Shown one piece after another: positions 45,489-54,348 of a stretch of DNA of 64,000 bases. Numbering within the stretch: position 1 is the stretch's first letter; each line of letters begins with the position of its first letter. The notes beneath the pieces were generated by a model. That model ran no database searches and was not told the origin of the DNA. It worked only from the letters and a program-made list of their open reading frames with translations. Source of the DNA: an alpha proteobacterium SCGC AAA536-G10. GTDB lineage: Bacteria; Pseudomonadota; Alphaproteobacteria; Puniceispirillales; Marisalimonadaceae. The translations under genes were made by a program, and so were the position numbers. Where the stretch lies: NCBI GenBank assembly GCA_000384615.1, contig ARQU01000007.1:39397-103396 (forward strand), written 5' to 3'.

Positions 45489-46961
45489 TTGGAAGATGTA
45501 GCAAAGGGTTTAGGTCTATTATTAGAATTTGAAAATATAATTTTAATATTATCAGGTGTTTTAATAGGCGTTTTAGTAGGAGCATTACCAGGCCTAAGTT
45601 CACCTATGGCTATTGCTTTGTTAATTCCTTTTACAATTTCTCTAGATCCAGTTGCGGCAATTTCTATGATGGCCGCTTTATATTGTGCAGGGACTTTTGG
45701 TGGATCCATAACAGCTATATTAATAAATGCTCCTGGAGCACCACCTGCCGTAGCAACTGCTTTAGATGGATATCCAATGGCTAAAAATGGCGAACCTGGA
45801 CGAGCACTAGGTCTTGCAGCTGTATCAAGTGTTTTTGGTGGTATTTTTAGTTTAATAATTTTTATTTTTGCTGCACCATTATTAGCAAAACTTGCTTTAG
45901 AATTTGGACCAGCTGAGTATTTTGGGCTTGCAGTATTTGCTCTGTCAATGCTTGCATCAATGAGTGGAAAATCATCTCTAAGAAACCTAATTTCTGGTTT
46001 AGTTGGCGTATTAATCGGAACAATTGGTATCCACCTTACTACCGGAGTAGAAAGATTCACTTTTGATATCCCAGACCTTGAAGAAGGTATTCATTTTGTC
46101 CCAGTACTTATTGGTTTATTTGCTGTCAGTGAGTTATTTAAGCAATCTGAAAAATTAAATGACATTGTAGAACGGATTCAAGCTAAAGCCTTGAGACTTC
46201 CGTCCCTTGCTGAATTAAAAAAATTAAAATACACAATTCTAAGATCTTCAGGAATTGGCACCTTTATAGGCATACTTCCAGCAGAAGGCTCAACAGTTGC
46301 TGCAATAATTGGATATAATGAAGCAAGAAGATGGTCTAAAGATAAAGATAAATTTGGAAAAGGATCGCCTGAAGGTATAGCAGGTCCTGAAGCTGCAAAT
46401 AATGCAGCAGCAGGGGGAGCTATGGTTCCGACTTTAGCTTTGGGTATACCTGGGAGTGGATCTACTGCTTTAATACTTGCCGCTCTAATAATGCATGGTT
46501 TTAGACCAGGACCTTATTTAATTAGTGAAACACCAGAATTTGTTTATGCAATTTTTGGGGCTATGTTAATTGCTAATTTAGGTTTTTTATTTATTGGATT
46601 AATTGGAGCCAAATTCTTTTCACTAGTTGCATTTATTCCAAAAAAATTACTTTGGCCTGCTGTCTTTATTTTTTCAATGATTGGCTCTTATTCTTTTGCA
46701 TCATCTATGTTTGATGTGTGGGTAATGCTTGCGGCTGGTCTTGTGGGCTATTTTATGGATAGAAATGGATTTTCAGCTGCACCTTTAGTTATGGGATTAA
46801 TTCTAGGTAAACTGGTTGAGGAGAGCTTTTCTCAATCTATGATTATTCATGACAATAACTTTTTTGCACTCTTAGAAAGTCCCGTTGTCCTATTATTTTT
46901 TGTACTTACTTTCTTAAGTCTATCATCACCATTTTGGACAAAGTTTTTTTCTAAAAAATAA
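45489..46961 (+). CDS. tctA: Tripartite tricarboxylate transporter large permease (TctA family)
   Basis: A 490-residue membrane protein with about twelve helices and the two TctA repeats: GVLVGALPGLSSPMAIALLIPFT (about 24-46) and, near residue 260, GILPAEGSTVAAIIGYNEA. GTFGGSITAILINAPGAPPAVAT (about 68-90) and ALGIPGSGSTALILAALIMHG (about 317-337) are the paired substrate loops. Start is TTG with CGAGG upstream. It forms the cation-driven import path with TctB. The MmgE/PrpD gene starts 17 bases after the stop, linking transport to that enzyme. Confidence 0.93.
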   Translation: MEDVAKGLGLLLEFENIILILSGVLIGVLVGALPGLSSPMAIALLIPFTISLDPVAAISMMAALYCAGTFGGSITAILINAPGAPPAVATALDGYPMAKNGEPGRALGLAAVSSVFGGIFSLIIFIFAAPLLAKLALEFGPAEYFGLAVFALSMLASMSGKSSLRNLISGLVGVLIGTIGIHLTTGVERFTFDIPDLEEGIHFVPVLIGLFAVSELFKQSEKLNDIVERIQAKALRLPSLAELKKLKYTILRSSGIGTFIGILPAEGSTVAAIIGYNEARRWSKDKDKFGKGSPEGIAGPEAANNAAAGGAMVPTLALGIPGSGSTALILAALIMHGFRPGPYLISETPEFVYAIFGAMLIANLGFLFIGLIGAKFFSLVAFIPKKLLWPAVFIFSMIGSYSFASSMFDVWVMLAAGLVGYFMDRNGFSAAPLVMGLILGKLVEESFSQSMIIHDNNFFALLESPVVLLFFVLTFLSLSSPFWTKFFSKK

Positions 46962-46978
46962 TTTTAAAAGATAATCGT

Positions 46979-48361
46979 ATGAATGAAAACAATAATACCT
47001 TTATTGCTGAGAAATATGCTGAATGGGCCATTAATTTAGATGTTAATGATATCCCTGATGAAGTAAAAAATAAATTACAAATTGTAGTAATGGATTCTTT
47101 AGGCTTAATGGCATCTGCAAAAAATGAACCCTATGTTCAAAGTTTAATTGAAGCCCTTCAAGAAAAAGGTAACTGTAGTTTGATTGGTCATAATAAAAAA
47201 TTAACACCATTTAATGCCACAGTTATAAATGGAACAGCTGTTCACGGAGAAGATTTTGACGATACATTTGAAGGAACTCCGGTACATGTTGGAGCAGTAA
47301 TGGTTCCAGCTATGTTGGCAACAATACAAGAAAAAAAACTAACTGGAGTAGAGTTTCTAAAAGGTTTAACCATTGGTTCTGAACTCATTTGCAGGCTTGC
47401 TTTAGTTGCGCCAACAGCTGTTCACCGACAGGGTTTTCATCCCACAGCCATTTTTGGGGCTTTTGGTTCTTCGGTAGGTGTTTCGTCTATAATAGGAAAT
47501 AAGTCAAATCAAATAAGTTCTGCCCTAGGAATTGTTGGAAGTATGGCGTCAGGAATAATAGAATATTTAGCTGAGGGCACATCTACAAAACGCCTTCACC
47601 CTGGATGGGCCGCAGGTTGTGGATGGCAATCTGCTAATTTTGCAAAATCAGGATTTATTGGCCCAAGGACAGTTTTTGAAGGAACACACGGAGTTTTTAA
47701 TAGTTTCGCAACAAAAAGCATTCAACCTGACTTTACACATATAACGGATAAATTGGGAGATAGATGGGAATGCAGTAATTTAGCTATAAAGCCTTATGCC
47801 TGTGGAACAATGGCTCAACCCTTTATAGACTGTGCCATTAAACTCAAAGATAAAATTACTAATTTTCATGAAATAGAAAAAGTAGTAGCTCAAGTAGGCG
47901 AAGGAACAGTTCATAGATTGTGGGAACCAATCAAGGAGAAACAAAATCCATCTTCTCCATATGGAGCCAAATTTTCTGTTCCTTATTGTATTGCCGTTGG
48001 ACTTATTGACGGAGTTGCTGGACTAAAACAATTTACAGACAAACGTTTAAAAGACCCAGAAATAGCAAAGCTATCTTTAAAAATTAATTATGAGATTAAT
48101 CCTAACGACGAATATCCTAAAAATTATTCCGGTGATATTTCTGTTTTTATGAAAAATGGAGATATTTTGTCTGCTAAACAAGATTGTTTAAGAGGGGGAA
48201 GAAAAGCTCCCTTAAGTTTTGAAGAAGCTGTTGACAAATTTCATGCTAATTTAGATTTTGCAAATATAAAAAGAAATGAAACAAAAAAACTCAAATTTTT
48301 AGTTGATAACATTTTCAGTTGTAAAGATCTTAGTGACCTAGAAAATATTGATTTTAGTTAA
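46979..48361 (+). CDS. MmgE/PrpD family protein (third of three)
   Basis: A 460-residue MmgE/PrpD-fold protein: VMDSLGLMASAKNEP near the start, INGTAVHGEDFDDTFEGTPVHVG split around 78-100, RQGFHPTAIFGAFGSSVGV (about 144-162), TKRLHPGWAAGCGWQSA (about 200-216) and IKPYACGTMAQPFIDCA. These correspond to the active-site walls of cis-aconitate decarboxylase-like enzymes. It is the last gene of the TTT transporter unit, so the imported tri- or dicarboxylate is its likely substrate. The stop overlaps the convergent hydrolase by 4 bases. Confidence 0.83.
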   Translation: MNENNNTFIAEKYAEWAINLDVNDIPDEVKNKLQIVVMDSLGLMASAKNEPYVQSLIEALQEKGNCSLIGHNKKLTPFNATVINGTAVHGEDFDDTFEGTPVHVGAVMVPAMLATIQEKKLTGVEFLKGLTIGSELICRLALVAPTAVHRQGFHPTAIFGAFGSSVGVSSIIGNKSNQISSALGIVGSMASGIIEYLAEGTSTKRLHPGWAAGCGWQSANFAKSGFIGPRTVFEGTHGVFNSFATKSIQPDFTHITDKLGDRWECSNLAIKPYACGTMAQPFIDCAIKLKDKITNFHEIEKVVAQVGEGTVHRLWEPIKEKQNPSSPYGAKFSVPYCIAVGLIDGVAGLKQFTDKRLKDPEIAKLSLKINYEINPNDEYPKNYSGDISVFMKNGDILSAKQDCLRGGRKAPLSFEEAVDKFHANLDFANIKRNETKKLKFLVDNIFSCKDLSDLENIDFS

Positions 48362-49368
48362 TCAATCTCTTCACAACCTTTCCCTAATATTAAGTCAAAA
48401 AATCTTTTCCACTTAGCTTTATAATTAGTTCTATTAACAACCCAATCTACATGCTTAGATTTGTCTTTTTTGGGATTTATTTGAATACCCCATAAACCAT
48501 CAACTTCATTAGGTACCGCAGAATATCTTACATCAGTTATAATATTTTTTTGATTTCCAACACCTAAATAACCTTGAGAAAACCAATCGAACCTTTGAAT
48601 ATCCATATATTGTTGACTATTCTGACTTAATTCCATGAAACGAATTGATGTATCTAGTTTTTTTATTCTGGCTCCCTTACAATATTCAGATTTTGAAAGC
48701 AATCTAACTGCATCTACATAGTAAAAATCATTATATTCATATATAACTTTCCACAAAAGTAAATTTCCTAAACTTGGCTTCACTGTTAATCTTTTGCTTG
48801 CATGCCCTCTTAAATTAGCAATAGATTCACCAATCTTCTCTGCACGATTTTCTTGAAAGAATCCTATTGCAAGATAGAGAAAAATATATAATAGACCAAA
48901 AAAAGTAATCAATTTATTTTGCTTTAAAATTGCAATAATTATAAAAAAAATTATGGGAATAGTTAAAAGTGGATCAACAACAGATATGTTATTCCACGAA
49001 ATTCTTTCATCAGTAAATGGCCATAAAAGTTGTGTTCCATAACTAGTACAAGCATCTAAAAATCCGTGAGTTGCATATCCAATAAAACAATAAAAGTAAG
49101 TTTCCTTCCAACTTAAATATTTTCTAGTAAAGAAACGAAGAAATAAAGTAACAATCAGAGCCCCTAAAGGAATAAATATTAATGAATGAGTGAATTGCCT
49201 ATGATATTCCAGTTTCAACAAAGGATCTGAGTTTGATCTAATTAATATATCTAAATCAGGAGCTAAACCGGCGAGAAAACCAATTATTGAGCCAACAAGA
49301 ATTTTCTTTTTATTCGATATCGTCTGAGCAAAAATTGCTCCAAACGCACCTTGACTTACAGGATCCAT
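48358..49368 (-). CDS. YdjM/YfhO-type membrane-bound metal-dependent hydrolase family protein
   Basis: A 336-residue protein. The N-terminal half is membrane-embedded and contains the family's acidic and histidine residues: MDPVSQGAFGAIFAQ, LAGLAPDLDILIR (about 32-44), YHRQFTHSLIFIP (about 54-66), HGFLDACTSYGTQLLWPFTDERISW (read in two parts, about 105-129) and VVDPLLTIP. The soluble C-terminal half (about 190-336) is of unknown function. Such proteins are putative membrane phospholipid or metal-dependent hydrolases with unclear roles. No strong ribosome-binding site. Confidence 0.78.
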   Translation of the reverse strand: MDPVSQGAFGAIFAQTISNKKKILVGSIIGFLAGLAPDLDILIRSNSDPLLKLEYHRQFTHSLIFIPLGALIVTLFLRFFTRKYLSWKETYFYCFIGYATHGFLDACTSYGTQLLWPFTDERISWNNISVVDPLLTIPIIFFIIIAILKQNKLITFFGLLYIFLYLAIGFFQENRAEKIGESIANLRGHASKRLTVKPSLGNLLLWKVIYEYNDFYYVDAVRLLSKSEYCKGARIKKLDTSIRFMELSQNSQQYMDIQRFDWFSQGYLGVGNQKNIITDVRYSAVPNEVDGLWGIQINPKKDKSKHVDWVVNRTNYKAKWKRFFDLILGKGCEEID

Positions 49369-49472
49369 TTAACAAACCAAAATAATTAAAATTATATTCT
49401 ATACACTAAGATTTCTTGACTGTTTATATTTTTTTCTTTTAACTTATTAACCATATCAAAGAGGAATTTTAA

Positions 49473-51086
49473 ATGAACCACATCAATTCATACACCAAAG
49501 AATATGACGCCATAATTGTAGGAGCTGGCTTTTCAGGTTTATATCAGTTGATATGTCTGAGAGATCAGCTAGGTCTTAATTGTTTAGTACTAGAGACAGG
49601 AGATGATGTTGGAGGAACATGGTACTGGAACCGTTATCCGGGTGCACGATGTGATACGGAGAGCCACGCATATTCATATTATTTTTCAGATGAACTGTTA
49701 AAAGAATGGACATGGTCAGAAAGATATCCAGGTCATGAAGAAATTAGAAAATATATGAATTTTGTAGCTAGTAAGTTTAATCTTAAAAAAGATATCCTAT
49801 TCAAACAAAAAGTAACAAGTGCTAAATTTATAGAAGATATTAATAATTGGAATGTAACAACTGATAAAAATAATTTTAAATGTAAATTTCTAATTACGGC
49901 AGTGGGATGTTTGTCAAATACCAATATTCCTAAAATCAAAGGGTTAGAAGATTTTGAGGGCAGTTTTTACCATACAGGAAACTGGCCTAAAGATGGTGTT
50001 TCATTTACAAATAAAACAGTAGGACAAATTGGAACAGGTTCTACAGGTATACAAGCAGTACCTGTTATTGCAGCTAAAGCTAAACATTTAACAGTTTTTC
50101 AAAGAACAGCTAACTATAGTATTCCTGCCAGAAACAAACCATTAACAGAAGAATTTAAAAAACAAGTTAAAGAAAATTTTCAATATTATAAAGATCTTAT
50201 TAAAAGAACACCTAACGCACATCCTTTTGAAATTTCTGATCGTCTTGTTTCTGATGTTAATTCAGTTGAGATGAATAATATATATGAAAAAGCATGGGAA
50301 AAAGGTGGCTTACAATTTCGAGCAGTTTTTAATGACTTAGTTACTAACCTTGAGGCCAACAACACAGCATCTGATTTTATAAAAAATAAAATCAATAAAA
50401 TCGTTGTAAACAAAAAATTTGCTTCTATTTTGTCAGATATTGACCACCCTTACGCAGGCAAAAGACCACCTATAGATAGTAATTATTTTGAAACTTATAA
50501 TAGAGATAATGTTAACCTCATAGATCTTAGGCGTGATCCAATTAAATGTATAAATAAAAATGGAATAGAAACTGAAAAAAACCATGTTGATTTAGATATT
50601 ATTGTGTTTGCTACAGGTTATGATGCAATGACTGGACCGCTTTTGAATATGAATATATTTGGAAAAAATAATTTAAAATTAAAAAATGTCTGGAAAGAGG
50701 GACCTAAAACATTTTTAGGACTTCAAATTCCTGGTTTTCCAAATTTATTCACTATAACTGGACCTGGTAGCCCATCAGTTTTGACAAACATGCCAATGGC
50801 AATAGAACAACATGTAGAATGGATAAGAGATTGTATAAGCTTCATGATTAAAAAAGAATATACTACCATTGAAGCACGTTCGAATTTAGCAAAAAAATGG
50901 GGTCAAGAAGTAAATAGAGTTGCAAATAAAACATTATTACCGACAGTTAAACATTCTTGGTACTTAGGCGCCAATATTCCAGGTAAACCTCGTGTATTTA
51001 TGCCCTACGCAGGCGGACTTCCAAGATATAGCAAAATATGTGATGACGTTAAAAAAAATAATTTTGAAGACTTTATTTTAGCATAA
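49473..51086 (+). CDS. Baeyer-Villiger-type FAD/NADPH monooxygenase
   Basis: A 537-residue class B monooxygenase. VGAGFSGLYQL (about 15-25) binds FAD, GGTWYWNRYPGARCDTES (about 48-65) is a signature of cyclohexanone-monooxygenase-like enzymes, and the BVMO fingerprint FxGxxxHxxxWP is exact as FEGSFYHTGNWP. GQIGTGSTGIQAVP is the NADPH site, and VFATGYDAMTG and GPGSPSVLTNMP follow. It inserts oxygen next to a carbonyl in a cyclic or linear ketone. GAGGA precedes the ATG. The gene stands alone and converges on the cNMP-domain gene. Confidence 0.92.
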   Translation: MNHINSYTKEYDAIIVGAGFSGLYQLICLRDQLGLNCLVLETGDDVGGTWYWNRYPGARCDTESHAYSYYFSDELLKEWTWSERYPGHEEIRKYMNFVASKFNLKKDILFKQKVTSAKFIEDINNWNVTTDKNNFKCKFLITAVGCLSNTNIPKIKGLEDFEGSFYHTGNWPKDGVSFTNKTVGQIGTGSTGIQAVPVIAAKAKHLTVFQRTANYSIPARNKPLTEEFKKQVKENFQYYKDLIKRTPNAHPFEISDRLVSDVNSVEMNNIYEKAWEKGGLQFRAVFNDLVTNLEANNTASDFIKNKINKIVVNKKFASILSDIDHPYAGKRPPIDSNYFETYNRDNVNLIDLRRDPIKCINKNGIETEKNHVDLDIIVFATGYDAMTGPLLNMNIFGKNNLKLKNVWKEGPKTFLGLQIPGFPNLFTITGPGSPSVLTNMPMAIEQHVEWIRDCISFMIKKEYTTIEARSNLAKKWGQEVNRVANKTLLPTVKHSWYLGANIPGKPRVFMPYAGGLPRYSKICDDVKKNNFEDFILA

Positions 51087-51090
51087 ATAC

Positions 51091-51567
51091 TCAAGTCTCT
51101 GAAAGCTGCTGTATTTTATTTATATTAGTTCTAATTCTTTTAATTCTCTCTTCAATTAAATTTTTCTTTGGAGGTGACTTTGAGTCAAGTTGGTCTAGTA
51201 ATATTGATATTTCATTTGCTAATTCATTGCTTTGTTTATTCGAATCTATCAATCTTATTTGTGTTTTCCTAATTAATGCACTAAGTATTACGTTAGATTT
51301 AATCATTTTGGTAAAATAAGATTTTGGTATTTTTTTTGCTACTAACTTTTGGGCACATACCCTTGCAGTTACCGTTCTAGGCACATCTAAGAGTATAGAA
51401 CTTTCCCCAAAGATTTCGCCTATCCCTAACCTATTAAGTTTTAAACCATCTTTTGTTTCTAAATTGACATATCCTTCTAATATCAAATATGCCTCTTTTG
51501 GTAAGCTCCCAGCTTCATATATAACTTCACCTGGTTCCCATATGGCAGACTTTCCGTTATCTAACAT
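51091..51567 (-). CDS. Cyclic-nucleotide-binding-domain protein without a DNA-binding domain
   Basis: A 158-residue protein with one cNMP-binding fold: EPGEVIYEAGSLPKEAYLILEGYV (read in two parts, about 11-34), LGIGEIFGESSILLDVPRTVTARV with the phosphate-binding cassette around residues 67-77. A C-terminal helix of about 45 residues follows, rich in Lys and Glu and without a helix-turn-helix. Start at ATG 51567, as AGAGGA precedes it; a TTG six codons upstream is less likely. Co-oriented with the pca genes, it could be a sensor or regulatory subunit acting by protein contact. Role unknown. Confidence 0.7.
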   Translation of the reverse strand: MLDNGKSAIWEPGEVIYEAGSLPKEAYLILEGYVNLETKDGLKLNRLGIGEIFGESSILLDVPRTVTARVCAQKLVAKKIPKSYFTKMIKSNVILSALIRKTQIRLIDSNKQSNELANEISILLDQLDSKSPPKKNLIEERIKRIRTNINKIQQLSET

Positions 51568-51601
51568 ATAATGTTTCCTCTTCAAATCATTTTAACATTA
51601 G

Positions 51602-51799
51602 TCACCCAGTAATTTTTAATGGCTCCATCCAAAAGATATAACCATAAAATAGTAAATAACAGTAAAACATACCATAAGCCCACCATGGTTTAGGTTTAAA
51701 TTTTTTACTTTCTTCTTCAATTATTTCTAATTCTTCTTTGTAATTTTTATAATGATTCATCATAAAATTAGATCTAGCCAATAATTTCTCCATCTTCAT
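51602..51799 (-). CDS. Small membrane protein in the pca operon
   Basis: A 65-residue protein: a charged, probably helical first half (EELEIIEEESKKFKPKP) and one hydrophobic aromatic-rich segment, WWAYGMFYCYLLFYGYIFWM (about 39-58). I do not recognise a family. It starts 9 bases after the pcaG stop with a choice of two ATGs, and ends 35 bases before the cNMP-domain gene. The position in the operon suggests it is expressed with protocatechuate dioxygenase. Confidence 0.55.
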   Translation of the reverse strand: MKMEKLLARSNFMMNHYKNYKEELEIIEEESKKFKPKPWWAYGMFYCYLLFYGYIFWMEPLKITG

Positions 51800-51807
51800 T
51801 CAAAGTA

Positions 51808-52389
51808 TCAAATATCTAAAAATATTGTTTCTTTATCACCCTGTAAAAATATATCAAATAAAAAAATATCTTCATCAATTTTTTTAGCTACTAAACTACT
51901 CACATTATTTCTGCTATTCCTTACAGTAGATAAAAGAGGATCACTAGTTAAATCGTCACCCTCAAAATATATCCGAGTGTTTAGTGTCATATTTAATCCT
52001 CTAGATGATATTGATAATAATATATGAGGACTTTGTGCTTTGCCATCAATGTCATTAATAAACCCAGGTTTTAAAGTATATAGATTAAATTTCTTAGTTA
52101 AAGTATCTGGAACAAATCGAGCAAAACCACATTCAGGTGAATACACTCCATTTTCATCACTTTGCCAAGATTCGAGCATGATATCGTCTAAAGCTTTACC
52201 ATCACCGTCAAATACTGAACCAGTAATCGTTATAAACTTGCCATAATCTTTGTTAGCAAAAGGTTTCACACCCAAATCGGTGTCAAAAATTCCCTCGATA
52301 TTTATTGCATTAGGTAAACATCCAATATGAAGAAAAGGACCAGCTGTTTGGAATGGTGTTTCATCTAGAACTGTTTTGATATCACTCAA
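51808..52389 (-). CDS. pcaG: Protocatechuate 3,4-dioxygenase alpha subunit
   Basis: A 193-residue intradiol-dioxygenase-fold protein. TPFQTAGPFLHIGCLP at the start, LESWQSDENGVYSPE (about 68-82), GFARFVPD and PHILLSISSRGLNMTLNTRIYF (read in parts) fit the PcaG subunit, which lacks the iron ligands of PcaH. With PcaH it opens protocatechuate to 3-carboxy-cis,cis-muconate. The start is TTG with AGAGGG upstream, placed just after the pcaH stop. Confidence 0.9.
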   Translation of the reverse strand: MSDIKTVLDETPFQTAGPFLHIGCLPNAINIEGIFDTDLGVKPFANKDYGKFITITGSVFDGDGKALDDIMLESWQSDENGVYSPECGFARFVPDTLTKKFNLYTLKPGFINDIDGKAQSPHILLSISSRGLNMTLNTRIYFEGDDLTSDPLLSTVRNSRNNVSSLVAKKIDEDIFLFDIFLQGDKETIFLDI

Positions 52390-52390
52390 T

Positions 52391-53113
52391 TTATAATCCC
52401 TCTTTCCTATTTTCGAAAAAAGTTTGGTTGGTACCTCTTAAAATAATATCGAATTTATAGGATAATAATTTTTGTGTGTTGGACCTTGATGCGTCAAGTG
52501 TACTTATCAAGCTTTTTTGTGCTTTTTCATCAGGTATTGAATTTACCATAGGGCAAGAATTTATAAGAGGATCGCCTTCAAAATACATTTGAGTAATTAA
52601 CCTTTGACCAAAGTTTTTTCCAAATACAGAGAAATGAATATGCATTGGCCTCCATTCTATTCCACGATTTGGATATGGATATGGACCAGGTTGAATTGTA
52701 ATGAATTCATAATATCCTTTTGAAGAGGTTATGTATCTACCACATCCAGCAAAATTAGGGTCAATTGGAGCTTCGTTTTTGTCATTATAATGAAGATATT
52801 TACCAGCAGCATTGGCTTGCCAAATTTCAATTAGTGCTCCTTCAATTGGGTTAGAAAATTGGTCAGAAATTGTTCCATAAACAATTATTTTATGTCCTAT
52901 AGGAATAATATTATTCTTCGAAAAATTTAATGTTAAATCATTGTCTAGCTTACCTATAATTTTTTTATTAAAAATAGGACCAGAAAGTTCTGTTGATGTT
53001 GAAGAATAGGATATTTTTTTATTATTAGGAGCTCGTAATATGCTCGATTTATAATCAGGAAAATTTAATTGAGGATGTGTTTTAAGATTTCTTTTTATAA
53101 GTGCTTCAACCAT
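52391..53113 (-). CDS. pcaH: Protocatechuate 3,4-dioxygenase beta subunit
   Basis: A 240-residue iron-binding subunit. IEIWQANAAGKYLHYND (first iron Tyr), FITIQPGPYPYPNRGIEWRPMHIHFSVFG (read in parts; second Tyr and the two His ligands in WRPMHIHF) and RLITQMYFEGDPL are diagnostic. It catalyses ring cleavage between the hydroxyls of protocatechuate. It is the second gene of pobA-pcaH-pcaG, so 4-hydroxybenzoate is fully converted to 3-carboxymuconate by this cluster. AGGA precedes the ATG. Confidence 0.93.
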   Translation of the reverse strand: MVEALIKRNLKTHPQLNFPDYKSSILRAPNNKKISYSSTSTELSGPIFNKKIIGKLDNDLTLNFSKNNIIPIGHKIIVYGTISDQFSNPIEGALIEIWQANAAGKYLHYNDKNEAPIDPNFAGCGRYITSSKGYYEFITIQPGPYPYPNRGIEWRPMHIHFSVFGKNFGQRLITQMYFEGDPLINSCPMVNSIPDEKAQKSLISTLDASRSNTQKLLSYKFDIILRGTNQTFFENRKEGL

Positions 53114-53150
53114 TTTTTTTCCTAGTATAATAAATTAATCAAAAATTAAT

Positions 53151-54320
53151 TTAATAAGGTAAACCTACGTAATTTTCGGCTAAAACAGTTTGGGATGCAA
53201 CTGAATTTTCTAAATATTCTAGTTCGGAGTCTTGTATACGTTGATCAAATGATGTTTGATTTGGAAATTTATGAAAAGTTGTAGTCATCCACCAACTAAA
53301 TCTAATTGCTTTCCAAACTCTTGATAAAGCTTTTGAAGAATAAATATCTAAATTATCACTTATTTGGAATTCATAGAATTGTCTAAAAGCTCTATGTAAA
53401 TAATATACATCTGACACAGCTAAATTTAAACCTTTTGCACCAGTAGGTGGAACAATATGAGCGGCATCACCAACTAAAAATAATTTTTTCCAGCTCATTG
53501 GTTCGCAAACGAATGATCTTAGAGGTGCAATTGATTTTTCTATTGATTTTCCTGTCAGAATTGTGTCCGCAGCTTCTGTTGGAAGTCTTTTTTTTAATTC
53601 ATCCCAAAACTTTATATCTGGCCAATCTTCAATTTTGTCATTCAAGGATGTCTGAATGTAATATCTACTTAAATTCTGGTTTCTCATCGAGGCTAAAGCA
53701 AAACCACTTCCATGATTTGCATAAATTAGTTCGTCACTTACAGGAGATGTTTCAGATAAAATACCTAGCCATCCAAATGGATAAACCCTTTCATGGGTTC
53801 TAATAATATTCTTTGGTATAGTGCTTCTACTTATTCCGTGGTATCCATCGCAGCCTACTATAAAATCACAATTGATTTTTGTTTCAATACCATTTTTTTT
53901 AAAAGTTACATATGGGTTTTCTGTATCAATTTCCTTAGGAAGTACCTCTTTAGCATTATTTATTATAGTTCCATTTTCTTTTTGTATAATTTCATATAAA
54001 TCTTTTGTTACTTCAGTTTGGCCATAAACAGTTACATATTTATTAGTTAATTTTTTTAGATTTATTCTAAATCCATGGTTTTTAAAAGATAGTTGTATTC
54101 CGTCATGTTTAAAGCCTTCTTTTTCTAATCTCCTAGAAACACCAGCCATTTTTAGCATTTCTATAGTCCCACTTTCTAAAACTCCTGCCCTAATTCTCCC
54201 AATTACATGTTCTTGGGATTGTTTTTCAAGAACCACGTTATCAATACCTTCTAAAGATAAAAGTCTTGACAACAACAAGCCTGAAGGTCCCCCTCCTATT
54301 ATGACAATATTTGTTTTCAT
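53151..54320 (-). CDS. pobA: 4-hydroxybenzoate 3-monooxygenase
   Basis: A 389-residue class A flavin hydroxylase of the exact PobA length. GGGPSGLLLSRLL (about 8-20) binds FAD, then VLEKQSQEHVIGRIRAGVLE with the substrate-side Arg, VGCDGYHGISR (about 160-170), and LVGDAAHIVPPTGAKGLNLA (about 284-303), all as in p-hydroxybenzoate hydroxylase. It makes protocatechuate from 4-hydroxybenzoate with NAD(P)H. First gene of the pob-pca group; AAGGA precedes the ATG. No regulator such as PobR is adjacent. Confidence 0.94.
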   Translation of the reverse strand: MKTNIVIIGGGPSGLLLSRLLSLEGIDNVVLEKQSQEHVIGRIRAGVLESGTIEMLKMAGVSRRLEKEGFKHDGIQLSFKNHGFRINLKKLTNKYVTVYGQTEVTKDLYEIIQKENGTIINNAKEVLPKEIDTENPYVTFKKNGIETKINCDFIVGCDGYHGISRSTIPKNIIRTHERVYPFGWLGILSETSPVSDELIYANHGSGFALASMRNQNLSRYYIQTSLNDKIEDWPDIKFWDELKKRLPTEAADTILTGKSIEKSIAPLRSFVCEPMSWKKLFLVGDAAHIVPPTGAKGLNLAVSDVYYLHRAFRQFYEFQISDNLDIYSSKALSRVWKAIRFSWWMTTTFHKFPNQTSFDQRIQDSELEYLENSVASQTVLAENYVGLPY

Positions 54321-54348
54321 TAAAACTATTCCTTTGAAGACATAATTA

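Noticed and set aside
45482..46060. Long minus-strand open frame (192 codons) opposite tctA
   Set aside because: It lies wholly inside tctA, whose reading is strongly supported by TctA motifs. The antisense frame is Pro/Lys/Ala-biased as expected for a mirror of hydrophobic codons.
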